The notes under the pieces: model-generated
Databases searched by the model: none
What the model saw: only the letters and a program-made list of their open reading frames with translations
Told to the model about the DNA's origin: nothing
Part shown: piece after piece, positions 17,362 to 25,042 of the stretch
Layout of the letters: each line of letters starts with the position of its first letter
How positions within the stretch are numbered: position 1 is the first letter of the stretch
DNA from: Streptomyces sp. NBC_01216
GTDB taxonomy: Bacteria; Actinomycetota; Actinomycetes; Streptomycetales; Streptomycetaceae
Direction: 5' to 3'
Length of the DNA stretch: 64,000 nt
Assembly (NCBI RefSeq): GCF_035994945.1
Contig: NZ_CP108677.1
Coordinates: 868,001-932,000 of the forward strand
Program-made: the position numbers and the translations under genes

Positions 17362-18031
17362 GACCGGACGGAACGTTTCCCGGACCGGCGGGTCCGGGAC
17401 CGGCGGGTCCGGGGGCCGCGTCGGCCACCGGTACGGCCCCGGGGGCGGGCAGCGCCCCCGGCTCCGGAAGCGTCTCCGGCACCACCGCGGACGCGGGACC
17501 CGGCTCGCGCGGGACCAGCGGCAGCGCGGCCCAGATGATCTTTCCGCCGCTCGCGGTGTGCTCGACGTCACAGACACCGCCCGCCGCCAGCGCGGTCTCC
17601 CGCACCAGGAGCAGGCCCCGGCCACCGGTCTGTCCGTAGTCCGCCTCCAGCGCCTTGGGCCGGTAGGGATGGTTGTCCTCGACGGACAACCTGATCCACT
17701 CGGCACCGATGGCCACCTCCACCGCGACCTCCGGGGAGAGCAGGGCTGCGTGCTTGACCGCGTTGGTGACCAGCTCCGAGACGATCAGGAGCAGCCCCTG
17801 CGCGGTGTCCTCGTCGACGGGGACACCCTGACGGACCAGGAGGTCGCGCACGGCGCGCCGGGCCTGCGGAACGGAGACGTCGACCGCGGGAGCGGTGAAG
17901 CGCCAGACCCCTTCGTAGGACGGTGGCCGCGCGGGAACGCTCCCGCGGCTCCCCGTGGTTCTGCTACCGCCCTCGTGCTCGATTGTCGCCACGGGGTCGA
18001 GTCTTGGGAATGCTCGGGGCCAGACCGGCAT
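17327..18031 (-). CDS. RsbW-like ATP-binding protein (HATPase fold)
   Basis: 234 residues with a GHKL-type ATPase core at about 45-170. The N box is IVSELVTNAVKHA, G1 is VEDNHP and G2 is TGGRGLLLV. Streptomyces has many such anti-sigma or anti-anti-sigma kinases. The last 60 or so residues are rich in Pro, Gly and Ala (GPAGPGPAGPG) and look disordered. The start is uncertain: ATG 18031 lacks a clear ribosome site and a GTG at 17992 is possible. No sigma factor or anti-anti-sigma gene is adjacent, so the partner is unknown. Confidence 0.85.
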   Translation of the reverse strand: MPVWPRAFPRLDPVATIEHEGGSRTTGSRGSVPARPPSYEGVWRFTAPAVDVSVPQARRAVRDLLVRQGVPVDEDTAQGLLLIVSELVTNAVKHAALLSPEVAVEVAIGAEWIRLSVEDNHPYRPKALEADYGQTGGRGLLLVRETALAAGGVCDVEHTASGGKIIWAALPLVPREPGPASAVVPETLPEPGALPAPGAVPVADAAPGPAGPGPAGPGNVPSGLTSPRPDLSAP

Positions 18032-18204
18032 ACTGACCAGAAGTAAAAACTTATCGACCGATTTCGACCAGGTGCGTGTGGCCGAGTCAGCTGTTCGACC
18101 GTTCCTGAGCTGCTTCTGACGGCTTCGGAGGACCGTGGTACCGGCGCGAGAGGCGTGACCATGCCCACGATCCGCCGTACGGGCTGTCCGGATAGCATCC
18201 GGCC

Positions 18205-18948
18205 ATGGAGCCGCAGTTGAAGCAGCGCGTCGCCGACGGCGTCGCCACCCTCGTCATCTCGCACCCCGCGAAACGGAACGCGATGACGGCCTCGATGTGG
18301 CGGGCGCTTCCCGAGCTGCTCGGCCCGCTCGCCGCCGACCCCGCGGTCCGGGCCCTGGTGCTGACCGGTGAGGGCGGGACCTTCTGCGCCGGCGCGGACA
18401 TCTCGACGCTGCGGGAACCGGGTGACGAGCAGCAGGCCCTCGCCGTTCGGGCCGAGGAGTCGCTCGCGCGGTTCCCCAAGCCGACGCTCGCGGCCGTCCG
18501 CGGCTACTGTGTGGGCGGCGGGAGCCAGCTCGCCGCGGCCTGCGACCTGCGGTTCGCCGAGGAGGGAGCACGGTTCGGCGTCACCCCGGCGAAGCTCGGC
18601 ATCGTGTACCCCGCCTCATCGACCCGACGCCTGGCCACGCTCGTCGGGCCGTCGACGGCCAAGTACCTGCTGTTCTCGGGCGAACTGATCGACACGGAAC
18701 GGGCGCTGCGCACCGGACTGGTCGACGAGGTGCTGCCCGCCGGTGGACTGGACGAGCGGGTGGCCGGCTTCACCCGTGTCCTGGCCGCGCGCTCACGGCT
18801 GACCCAGGCAGCGGCCAAGGAGTTCGCGGACGGCCGTACGGACCGCGACGCGCACTGGGCGGAGCAGGCGCGCCACAGCGGCGACACCGCGGAGGGGGTC
18901 GCCGCCTTCCTGGAGCGCCGCGCGCCCGACTTCACCTACGGGACGTGA
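18205..18948 (+). CDS. enoyl-CoA hydratase/isomerase-family (crotonase-like) protein
   Basis: 247 residues. The CoA and oxyanion-hole motifs are clear (FCAGADIS and YCVGGGSQLAAACDLR). The two glutamates used by true hydratases are missing: the usual PEVKLG region reads VTPAKLGIVYPASST. It therefore probably catalyses another crotonase reaction (isomerase, hydrolase or decarboxylase type). The stop overlaps the convergent DJ-1 gene by 17 bases. Upstream 173 bases separate it from the divergent RsbW-like gene. The substrate is unknown. Confidence 0.88.
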   Translation: MEPQLKQRVADGVATLVISHPAKRNAMTASMWRALPELLGPLAADPAVRALVLTGEGGTFCAGADISTLREPGDEQQALAVRAEESLARFPKPTLAAVRGYCVGGGSQLAAACDLRFAEEGARFGVTPAKLGIVYPASSTRRLATLVGPSTAKYLLFSGELIDTERALRTGLVDEVLPAGGLDERVAGFTRVLAARSRLTQAAAKEFADGRTDRDAHWAEQARHSGDTAEGVAAFLERRAPDFTYGT

Positions 18949-19612
18949 CCCCGGCCCCGGACCCGAGCGGGTCCTCCCGGGCGAGGACCCGCTCGGCACG
19001 GTCACGCCAGCGCGACACGATCGCGGCCGGTGCCTTGTCGGGCGAACCGGCGTCGTAGGGCGGCTGCGGGTCGTATTCGGTCAGGAGCTGCACGGTCTGC
19101 GCCGTGGCGTCGCCCGCGATCCGGCCGAGCAGGTGCAGGGCCATGTCGATGCCGGCGGAGACACCCGCGGCGGTGACGTACTTACCGTCGAAGACGACCC
19201 GCTCCCCGGTGGGTTCGGCGCCGAGCGGAACCAGCTCGTCGAGCGCGAGCCAGTGGGAGGTCGCCCGCCGTCCGGACAGCAGGCCCGCACCGGCCAGGAC
19301 CAGCGAGCCGGTGCAGACCGAGGTGGTCCAGGTGCTGGAGGCGTCCGCGTCACGCAGCCAGTCGAGGATCTCCGGATCGGCCATGGCCTCGCGCGAGCCG
19401 GGGCCGCCGGGCACCAGGACGATGTCCGGATCGGGGACCTCGGCGAGGGACCGGTCGGCACGCAGGGCGAGGGTGCCCTGGTCGTTGCGTACGGCGCCGG
19501 TCTCCTTGGCGACGAACACGCACTCGGATCCGGGGAGACGGGCGAGGAGTTCGTAGGGGCCGACGGCGTCGAGGGCGGTGAAGCGGTCGTACAGCAGGAC
19601 GGCGATGCGCAT
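18932..19612 (-). CDS. DJ-1/PfpI-family protein (isonitrile hydratase-like)
   Basis: 226 residues with a single DJ-1/PfpI domain. The nucleophile cysteine is in TTSVCTGSLVLAGAGLL, and the conserved LVPGGPGSREAM and RRATSHW motifs are present. The M-R-I-A-V-L-L-Y-D-R-F start has GAAAGG upstream. It follows an AraC-type gene that itself carries a DJ-1 domain, with a GGGCTTC-type tandem repeat in the 173-base gap. The family includes isonitrile hydratases and glyoxalase III enzymes; which applies cannot be told. Confidence 0.87.
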   Translation of the reverse strand: MRIAVLLYDRFTALDAVGPYELLARLPGSECVFVAKETGAVRNDQGTLALRADRSLAEVPDPDIVLVPGGPGSREAMADPEILDWLRDADASSTWTTSVCTGSLVLAGAGLLSGRRATSHWLALDELVPLGAEPTGERVVFDGKYVTAAGVSAGIDMALHLLGRIAGDATAQTVQLLTEYDPQPPYDAGSPDKAPAAIVSRWRDRAERVLAREDPLGSGAGVTSRR

Positions 19613-19621
19613 GGCTGGCCT

Positions 19622-19690
19622 TTCGGGCTTCGGGCTTCGGGCTTCGGGCTTCGGGCTTCGGGCTTCGGGGCAGCGGGCTTCGGGGCAGCG
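19622..19690. repeat. tandem 7-bp and 15-bp repeats in the 5' leader of the DJ-1 gene
   Basis: Six perfect head-to-tail copies of TTCGGGC (19622-19663) and a seventh imperfect one, followed by two perfect copies of GGCTTCGGGGCAGCG (19661-19675 and 19676-19690). They end about ten bases before the start codon region of the leftward DJ-1 gene. Confidence 0.9.
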
Positions 19691-19785
19691 CGCACCGCCA
19701 CCGGGTGTCCGGTGAGCACCGTGCGGGGCGGTCGCCGCGCGGGTGCGGCAAACGACGGACGGGGCGGGCTTCGGCCCGCGCGCGG

Positions 19786-20763
19786 TCAGCGAGCGGTCGC
19801 CACCGGGGCGTGGAAGCGGCGACGGTACTCCCCCGGCGTGCTGCCGAGGGCCTTCGCGAAGGCGCGGCGCATGGCCTCGGACGTGCCGTATCCGGCGGCC
19901 CTGGCGACCTCGCGGACCCCGTCGGAGGTCTCCTCCAGAAGCCTCCGGGCGTGTTCGATCCGGACCCGGTCGACGTAGCGGCCGGGGGTGACGCCCGTCT
20001 CCGCCTGAAAGGCGCGGGCGAAGTGGCGGGGAGACAGCCGCACCCGGGCGGCCAGCGACTCGACGGAGAGGTCGTCCCCGGGGTGTTCGGTGATCCACTG
20101 CTGGAGGTCGCGCAGCGGTTCGCGCCGAGCGGTCTGGGCGGCGAGCTGGGCGCTGAACTGCGCCTGGTTGCCGGGGCGGCGCAGGAACACCACCAGGTGG
20201 CGGGCGATGGCGAGCGCCGAGTCGCGACCGAGATCCTCCTCCACCAGGGCGAGCGCGAGGTCGATGCCCGCGGTGACACCGGCCGAGGTGGAGACCGATC
20301 CGTCCCGGACGAAGATCGGCTCCGCCTCGACCGCGACCCGTGGATAGCACCGCGCGAGGTGGTCGCAGACCGCCCAGTGCGTGGTCGCCCGGCGGCCGTC
20401 GAGCAGTCCGGCCCCGGCGAGCAGCAAGGCGCCCGAGCACACCGACACCAGACGCTCGGCGCGCGGGGCGTTCTCCCGCAGCCAGTCGATCAGCCGCGGG
20501 TCGGGACGCCGGGTGCCCTCCCCGCCGGGAACGAGCAGGGTGTGCGGCGCCTCACCGTCCGCCGCGCCGGCGAGGGTGGTGTCCGGGAGCAGCCGCAGGC
20601 CGCTCGTGGTGCGGACCGGGCCGCCGTCGAGCGAGGCGGTCCGGATCGGGTACACGTCCCGTCCGGCATGGCGGCCGGCTCCGGCGAACACCTCCACCGG
20701 TCCGGTGACATCCAGGCTCTGCACGTCGTCGAAGAGCACGGCGAGCACGGGTCGCTTCGTCAT
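19786..20763 (-). CDS. GlxA-family transcriptional regulator (DJ-1/PfpI plus AraC HTH)
   Basis: 325 residues. An N-terminal DJ-1/PfpI-like domain (about 1-190) has LVSVCSGALLLAGAGLL and RRATTHW. A C-terminal AraC DNA-binding domain (about 215-320) has LAARVRLSPRHFARAFQAE and VARAAGYGTSEAMRRAF. Such proteins control degradation or stress genes in response to small nitrogen compounds. It probably regulates the downstream DJ-1 gene, 173 bases away in the same direction. The start M-T-K-R-P-V-L-A-V-L fits the family. Confidence 0.9.
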   Translation of the reverse strand: MTKRPVLAVLFDDVQSLDVTGPVEVFAGAGRHAGRDVYPIRTASLDGGPVRTTSGLRLLPDTTLAGAADGEAPHTLLVPGGEGTRRPDPRLIDWLRENAPRAERLVSVCSGALLLAGAGLLDGRRATTHWAVCDHLARCYPRVAVEAEPIFVRDGSVSTSAGVTAGIDLALALVEEDLGRDSALAIARHLVVFLRRPGNQAQFSAQLAAQTARREPLRDLQQWITEHPGDDLSVESLAARVRLSPRHFARAFQAETGVTPGRYVDRVRIEHARRLLEETSDGVREVARAAGYGTSEAMRRAFAKALGSTPGEYRRRFHAPVATAR

Positions 20764-20951
20764 GGCTCCATCCTTCGCCGCGGGAGTGGACGGCCGCAAT
20801 GACGAACAACCCACCTTTCCTGCCCTCGCCGGCGGGCGCCGCGAGGCCCGGGGCGCCGCCTCCGGCCACCCCAAACAGGTCGGCCCCGCCCCGCAGCCCC
20901 AGTCCCACCCCAGGGGTTCCGGTCATACCAACCAGTCGGTAACGTGCGGAC

Positions 20952-21815
20952 ATGACCTCTCTGCCGCCCCGCGCGGGACGCCGCTGCCACCACGTCCTCA
21001 ATCCGCTGCACTCCACGGTGTACTTCTCGCCCGACCTGGACCGGGAGTTCCAGGCCCTCGGCTTCGAGGACGCGTCGGCGATGCGGCTGGCCTCGCGCAG
21101 CGCCGCGATGGGCGCCGTGGGCGCGGGCACCGTCGCCGCGGCCTTCTACAACTACAACGTCGAGCTGCTCGCCCGGCACCTGCCGTCCGTGTGGGACGTC
21201 GCACCGCCGCGGGAGGTGCTCGCGGCCCGGCTGCGGGCCGCGGACAGCACCCTGCGGCGCCTGCTCGGCAAGGAGACGATCGCCTCGCCGGAGATGGCCG
21301 AGGCCGCCGAACTGGCCCTGCGCGCCACCGATGCCTGCAGCCGGCATGCCCGCCCGCTCTACTCGGGCCACGCCGATCTCGAGGTGCCCGAGGAACCGCA
21401 CCTGGCGTACTGGCACGCCGCCACGCTGCTGCGCGAGCACCGCGGGGACGGTCACCTGGTGGCTCTTGTCAACGCCGGTCTCGACCCGCTGGAGGCGCTG
21501 GTCAGCCACACCGCCACCGGCATGGGAATGAACCCGCGCTGGGTGCTCGGCAGCCGTGGCTGGAGGCGCGCCGACTGGGAGGCTGCGGCCGGACGGCTGC
21601 GGGAGCGCGGGCTCCTCGGCGCCGAGGGCGAACTGACGGCCGAGGGCGCCGCGCTGCGGGACGCCGTGGAGGAGCACACCGACCGCTTGGACGCCGCACC
21701 CTACGAGCGTCTCGGCGCGGCCGGGGTCGAGCGCCTGACCGCCCTCGGCAAGGCGTTCCGCGACACCGCCTTCCTGGCGGGCGCCTTCCCCTCGGACCTC
21801 AACGGCAAGGGCTGA
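20952..21815 (+). CDS. SCO6745-family protein of unknown function
   Basis: 287 residues that I recognise as the Streptomyces SCO6745 family. The N-terminus has CHHVLNPLHSTVYFSP, and a central SRSAAMGAVGAGTVAAAF stretch precedes YNYNVELLARHLP. The C-terminal half looks like a winged-helix-type region (REHRGDGHLVALVNAGLDP to AAGVERLTALGKAFR). It is divergent from the GlxA regulator across 188 bases, and tex follows in the same direction. Function unknown. Confidence 0.85.
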   Translation: MTSLPPRAGRRCHHVLNPLHSTVYFSPDLDREFQALGFEDASAMRLASRSAAMGAVGAGTVAAAFYNYNVELLARHLPSVWDVAPPREVLAARLRAADSTLRRLLGKETIASPEMAEAAELALRATDACSRHARPLYSGHADLEVPEEPHLAYWHAATLLREHRGDGHLVALVNAGLDPLEALVSHTATGMGMNPRWVLGSRGWRRADWEAAAGRLRERGLLGAEGELTAEGAALRDAVEEHTDRLDAAPYERLGAAGVERLTALGKAFRDTAFLAGAFPSDLNGKG

Positions 21816-21962
21816 GCACGGCCGCCTCGCGGGGCGGGGTCGTCCCGGGACGGCGGGGCGGGCGGGCGCCGCGCGCGGAACGGGGTGTGTGCGGCATTCC
21901 GGCGGGCGACCCGGCAGAATGCAGTCGCAAGCTTGAGGCACGAGAAGGCGAGTCGGGACACC

Positions 21963-24359
21963 GTGACGACGTCCATCGAAAGCAGGATCGCCGAGGAACT
22001 CGGCGTACGCGAGCGACAGGTGAGGGCGGCCGTCGAACTGCTCGACGGCGGCTCGACCGTGCCGTTCATCGCGCGCTATCGCAAGGAAGCGACCGAGATG
22101 CTCGACGACGCGCAGCTGCGCACGCTCGAGGAGCGGCTGCGCTACCTGCGGGAGCTGGAGGACCGGCGGACCGCCATCCTCGAATCCGTCCGCGAACAGG
22201 GCAAGCTGACGGCGGAGGTGGAGGCGCGGCTGCGCGAGGCCGAAACCAAGGCCCGCCTCGAGGACATCTACCTGCCCTTCAAGCCCAAGCGGCGCACCAA
22301 GGCGCAGATCGCCCGTGAGGCGGGCCTGGAGCCGCTGGCGGAGGGGCTGCTCGCCGATCCGTCGGTGGCTCCGGCCGCCGCTGCGGCGGCCTTCGTCGAC
22401 GCGGACAAGGGCGTCGGTGATCCGCAGGCCGCGCTGGACGGGGCCCGCGCCATCCTGACGGAGCGGTTCTCCGAGGACGCGGATCTGATCGGCGAGCTGC
22501 GGGAGCGGATGTGGGCCCGGGGCCGGCTGGCGGCCCGGGTCCGCGAGGGCAAGGAGGAGGCGGGCGCGAAGTTCGCCGACTACTTCGACTTCGCCGAGCC
22601 GTTCACCGCACTGCCCTCGCACCGGATCCTCGCGATGCTGCGCGGCGAGAAGGAGGACGTGCTCACGCTCGAGCTGGAGCCCGAGGAGCCGTCCGACGTG
22701 CCCGGCCCGTCCTCGTACGAGGGGACGGTCGCGCACCGCTTCGGTGTCGCGGACCGCGGGCGTCCCGGTGACCGGTGGCTGCTGGATACGATCCGTTGGG
22801 CCTGGCGGACCCGGATCCTGGTGCACCTCGGCATCGACCTGCGCCTGCGCCTGCGCACCGCGGCGGAGGACGAGGCGGTACGCGTCTTCGCCGCCAACCT
22901 GCGCGACCTGCTGCTCGCCGCCCCGGCCGGGACACGGGCCACGCTGGGCCTGGACCCGGGCTTCCGTACGGGTGTGAAGGTCGCCGTGGTCGACGCGACC
23001 GGCAAGGTCGTGGCCACGGACGTCATCCACCCGCATGTACCGGCCAACCGCTGGGACGAGGCGCTGGCGAAGCTCGCCCGGCTGGCGAAGGAGCACGCGG
23101 TCGAGCTGGTGGCCATCGGCAACGGCACGGCCTCCCGCGAGACCGACAGGCTGGCGGGCGAACTCGTCGCCGCGCATCCGGAGCTGAACCTGACCAAGGT
23201 CATGGTCTCGGAGGCGGGCGCCTCGGTGTACTCCGCGTCCGCGTTCGCCTCGCAGGAACTGCCCGACATGGACGTGTCACTGCGGGGCGCCGTCTCGATC
23301 GCGCGGCGGCTCCAGGACCCGCTGGCGGAGCTGGTGAAGATCGACCCGAAGTCGATCGGGGTCGGGCAGTACCAGCACGACCTGTCCGAGGTGAAGCTGT
23401 CGCGCTCGCTGGACGCGGTCGTCGAGGACTGTGTGAACGGCGTCGGCGTCGACGTCAACACGGCCTCCGCCCCGCTGCTCTCGCGAGTGTCGGGCATCGG
23501 CGCGGGCCTGGCCGAGAACATCGTGGCGCACCGGGACACCAACGGCCCGTTCCGTTCGCGCCGGGCCCTGAAGGACGTGGCACGGCTCGGCCCGAAGGCG
23601 TACGAGCAGTGCGCCGGCTTCCTGCGGATCCGGGGCGGCGACGACCCGCTGGACGCGTCGTCCGTCCACCCGGAGGCGTACCCGGTGGTGCGGCGGATGG
23701 TGAAGTCGACGAACGCCGAGGTCGCCTCGCTGATCGGCAACGGCGCGGTGCTGCGGTCACTGCGGGCGGGCGACTTCGTGGACGAGCACTTCGGTCTGCC
23801 GACGGTCACGGACATCCTGCGCGAGCTGGAGAAGCCGGGCCGGGACCCGCGGCCGGCCTTCCGGACGGCGACCTTCAAGGAAGGCGTAGAGAAGATCGGC
23901 GACCTGGTGTCCGGAATGGTCCTGGAGGGCGTGGTCACGAACGTCGCCGCGTTCGGTGCCTTCGTGGACATCGGCGTCCATCAGGACGGGCTGGTGCACG
24001 TCTCGGCGATGTCGAAGACCTTCGTCAAGGACCCTCGGGACGTGGTGAAGCCCGGCGACGTGGTGAAGGTGAAGGTGCTGGACGTGGACGTCCCGCGCAA
24101 ACGGATCTCGCTGACGCTCCGCCTGGAGGACGAGGCGACGGCGGACGCGGGGGCGGGCGCGCCCCGACGCGAGCGCGGCGAGCGCGGTGGCCGGCCGCCG
24201 CAGCAGCGCCGCTCGGGCGGCGGGCGTCAGGGCGGCCAGGGCGGCGGGCAGGGCCGCACGGGCCAGGCCGCGGCCCCGGCGAACAGCGCGATGGCGGACG
24301 CCCTGCGGAAGGCGGGTCTGCTGAACGAAGGCGGCGGGGGCAAGCGGCAGGGTCGCTGA
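21963..24359 (+). CDS. tex: Tex-family RNA-binding transcription accessory protein
   Basis: 798 residues, standard for Tex. Domains in order: N-terminal helical region with PFIARYRKEATEMLD; YqgF-like RNase H fold with LGLDPGFRTGVKVAVVD; helix-hairpin-helix section (NTASAPLLSRVSGIGAGLAENI); and a C-terminal S1 RNA-binding domain (GVVTNVAAFGAFVDIGVHQD). A low-complexity Gly/Arg/Gln tail follows (about 725-775) before a conserved end, ADALRKAGLLN. The GTG start at 21963 gives T-T-S-I-E-S-R-I-A. A strong hairpin separates it from the convergent HEAT-like gene. Confidence 0.96.
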   Translation: MTTSIESRIAEELGVRERQVRAAVELLDGGSTVPFIARYRKEATEMLDDAQLRTLEERLRYLRELEDRRTAILESVREQGKLTAEVEARLREAETKARLEDIYLPFKPKRRTKAQIAREAGLEPLAEGLLADPSVAPAAAAAAFVDADKGVGDPQAALDGARAILTERFSEDADLIGELRERMWARGRLAARVREGKEEAGAKFADYFDFAEPFTALPSHRILAMLRGEKEDVLTLELEPEEPSDVPGPSSYEGTVAHRFGVADRGRPGDRWLLDTIRWAWRTRILVHLGIDLRLRLRTAAEDEAVRVFAANLRDLLLAAPAGTRATLGLDPGFRTGVKVAVVDATGKVVATDVIHPHVPANRWDEALAKLARLAKEHAVELVAIGNGTASRETDRLAGELVAAHPELNLTKVMVSEAGASVYSASAFASQELPDMDVSLRGAVSIARRLQDPLAELVKIDPKSIGVGQYQHDLSEVKLSRSLDAVVEDCVNGVGVDVNTASAPLLSRVSGIGAGLAENIVAHRDTNGPFRSRRALKDVARLGPKAYEQCAGFLRIRGGDDPLDASSVHPEAYPVVRRMVKSTNAEVASLIGNGAVLRSLRAGDFVDEHFGLPTVTDILRELEKPGRDPRPAFRTATFKEGVEKIGDLVSGMVLEGVVTNVAAFGAFVDIGVHQDGLVHVSAMSKTFVKDPRDVVKPGDVVKVKVLDVDVPRKRISLTLRLEDEATADAGAGAPRRERGERGGRPPQQRRSGGGRQGGQGGGQGRTGQAAAPANSAMADALRKAGLLNEGGGGKRQGR

Positions 24360-24401
24360 CGCCGGGTCGACGGTGCCGCGCGGCGCCGTCGCGGTACGGG
24401 A

Positions 24402-24431
24402 GCGGGGCCCGGCCGGTCGGCCGGGCCCCGC
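24402..24431. terminator. bidirectional hairpin between tex and the HEAT-like gene
   Basis: Perfect 13-bp stem GCGGGGCCCGGCC / GGCCGGGCCCCGC with loop GGTC, sited between two convergent genes. Confidence 0.8.
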
Positions 24432-24443
24432 GAGCCCGAGGCC

Positions 24444-24851
24444 CTACGCGTCCGGGAGGAAGCGCAGCGCCCATTCGGCGCGGTGGGCGACCGACAGGTC
24501 GTCGTCCCGCGTCAGGGGGCCGAGCAGGGCGCGCGAGCGCCGCGGATCGGACTGGACCAGTTCGACGATCTCGGCCGCCAGGGCGTCCTGGTCGTCCCCG
24601 AGGTCGACCACCGAGGCACGCAGCAGTGCCGGGAGGGCGTCCGGGCCGCCGATCGCGGCCAGGACGCCGCCCAGCAGCTCACGGGCGTAGGCGTTGCGGT
24701 CGGCGAGCGAACGGTCCAGCTCGGCCTGGAGCCGGGGCAGCAGCGCGGCATCGCCCGAGGCGGCGATCTCGTCGGCCAGGTCGATGGTCTCGTCGACGTC
24801 CGCGTCCAGGTCGTCCAGCATCCCGGTGAGCCGGGTCAGTAGGTCGGTCAT
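24444..24851 (-). CDS. small HEAT-repeat-like protein, function unknown
   Basis: 135 acidic, alpha-helical residues with repeated helix-pair patterns (AALLPRLQAELDRSL, ALPALLRASVVDLGD), resembling HEAT/armadillo-type adaptor proteins. The ATG at 24851 has AGGAGG eight bases upstream and overlaps the preceding 64-residue gene by four bases (ATGA). It is the last gene of a unit led by the ABC-F ATPase, so a ribosome-linked role is conceivable but unproven. Confidence 0.75.
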   Translation of the reverse strand: MTDLLTRLTGMLDDLDADVDETIDLADEIAASGDAALLPRLQAELDRSLADRNAYARELLGGVLAAIGGPDALPALLRASVVDLGDDQDALAAEIVELVQSDPRRSRALLGPLTRDDDLSVAHRAEWALRFLPDA

Positions 24852-25042
24852 GATGCTGCCTCCTGGCATGCGCCGTCCGTCGGGACGGGAACGGTGTCCG
24901 GGGCGTCGGCCCCGGCGGCCACCGCCACGTCCTGCGGGTAGCCGTACTCGTACAGTTCACGCCCCGGAGCGCTCGGGCGCACCAGCGCCCCGGCGCGGCC
25001 GGGCGGGGCGGGGACCGGCCCCCGTCCGGCGGACGCGGGCAT
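24848..25042 (-). CDS. 64-residue conserved-looking small protein
   Basis: The frame starts M-P-A-S-A-G-R-G at an ATG that shares one base with the ABC-F stop (TGATG) and ends by overlapping the next gene (ATGA). The C-terminal half (RELYEYGYPQDVAVAAGADA) has protein-like composition and G/C-ended codons. No domain is recognised. The double overlap is the main support. No strong ribosome site is seen, so expression would depend on coupling. Confidence 0.6.
   Translation of the reverse strand: MPASAGRGPVPAPPGRAGALVRPSAPGRELYEYGYPQDVAVAAGADAPDTVPVPTDGACQEAAS

Noticed and set aside
19619..19695. CRISPR or phage attachment site at the TTCGGGC array
   Set aside because: Units are directly adjacent with no spacers and no integrase or tRNA is near.
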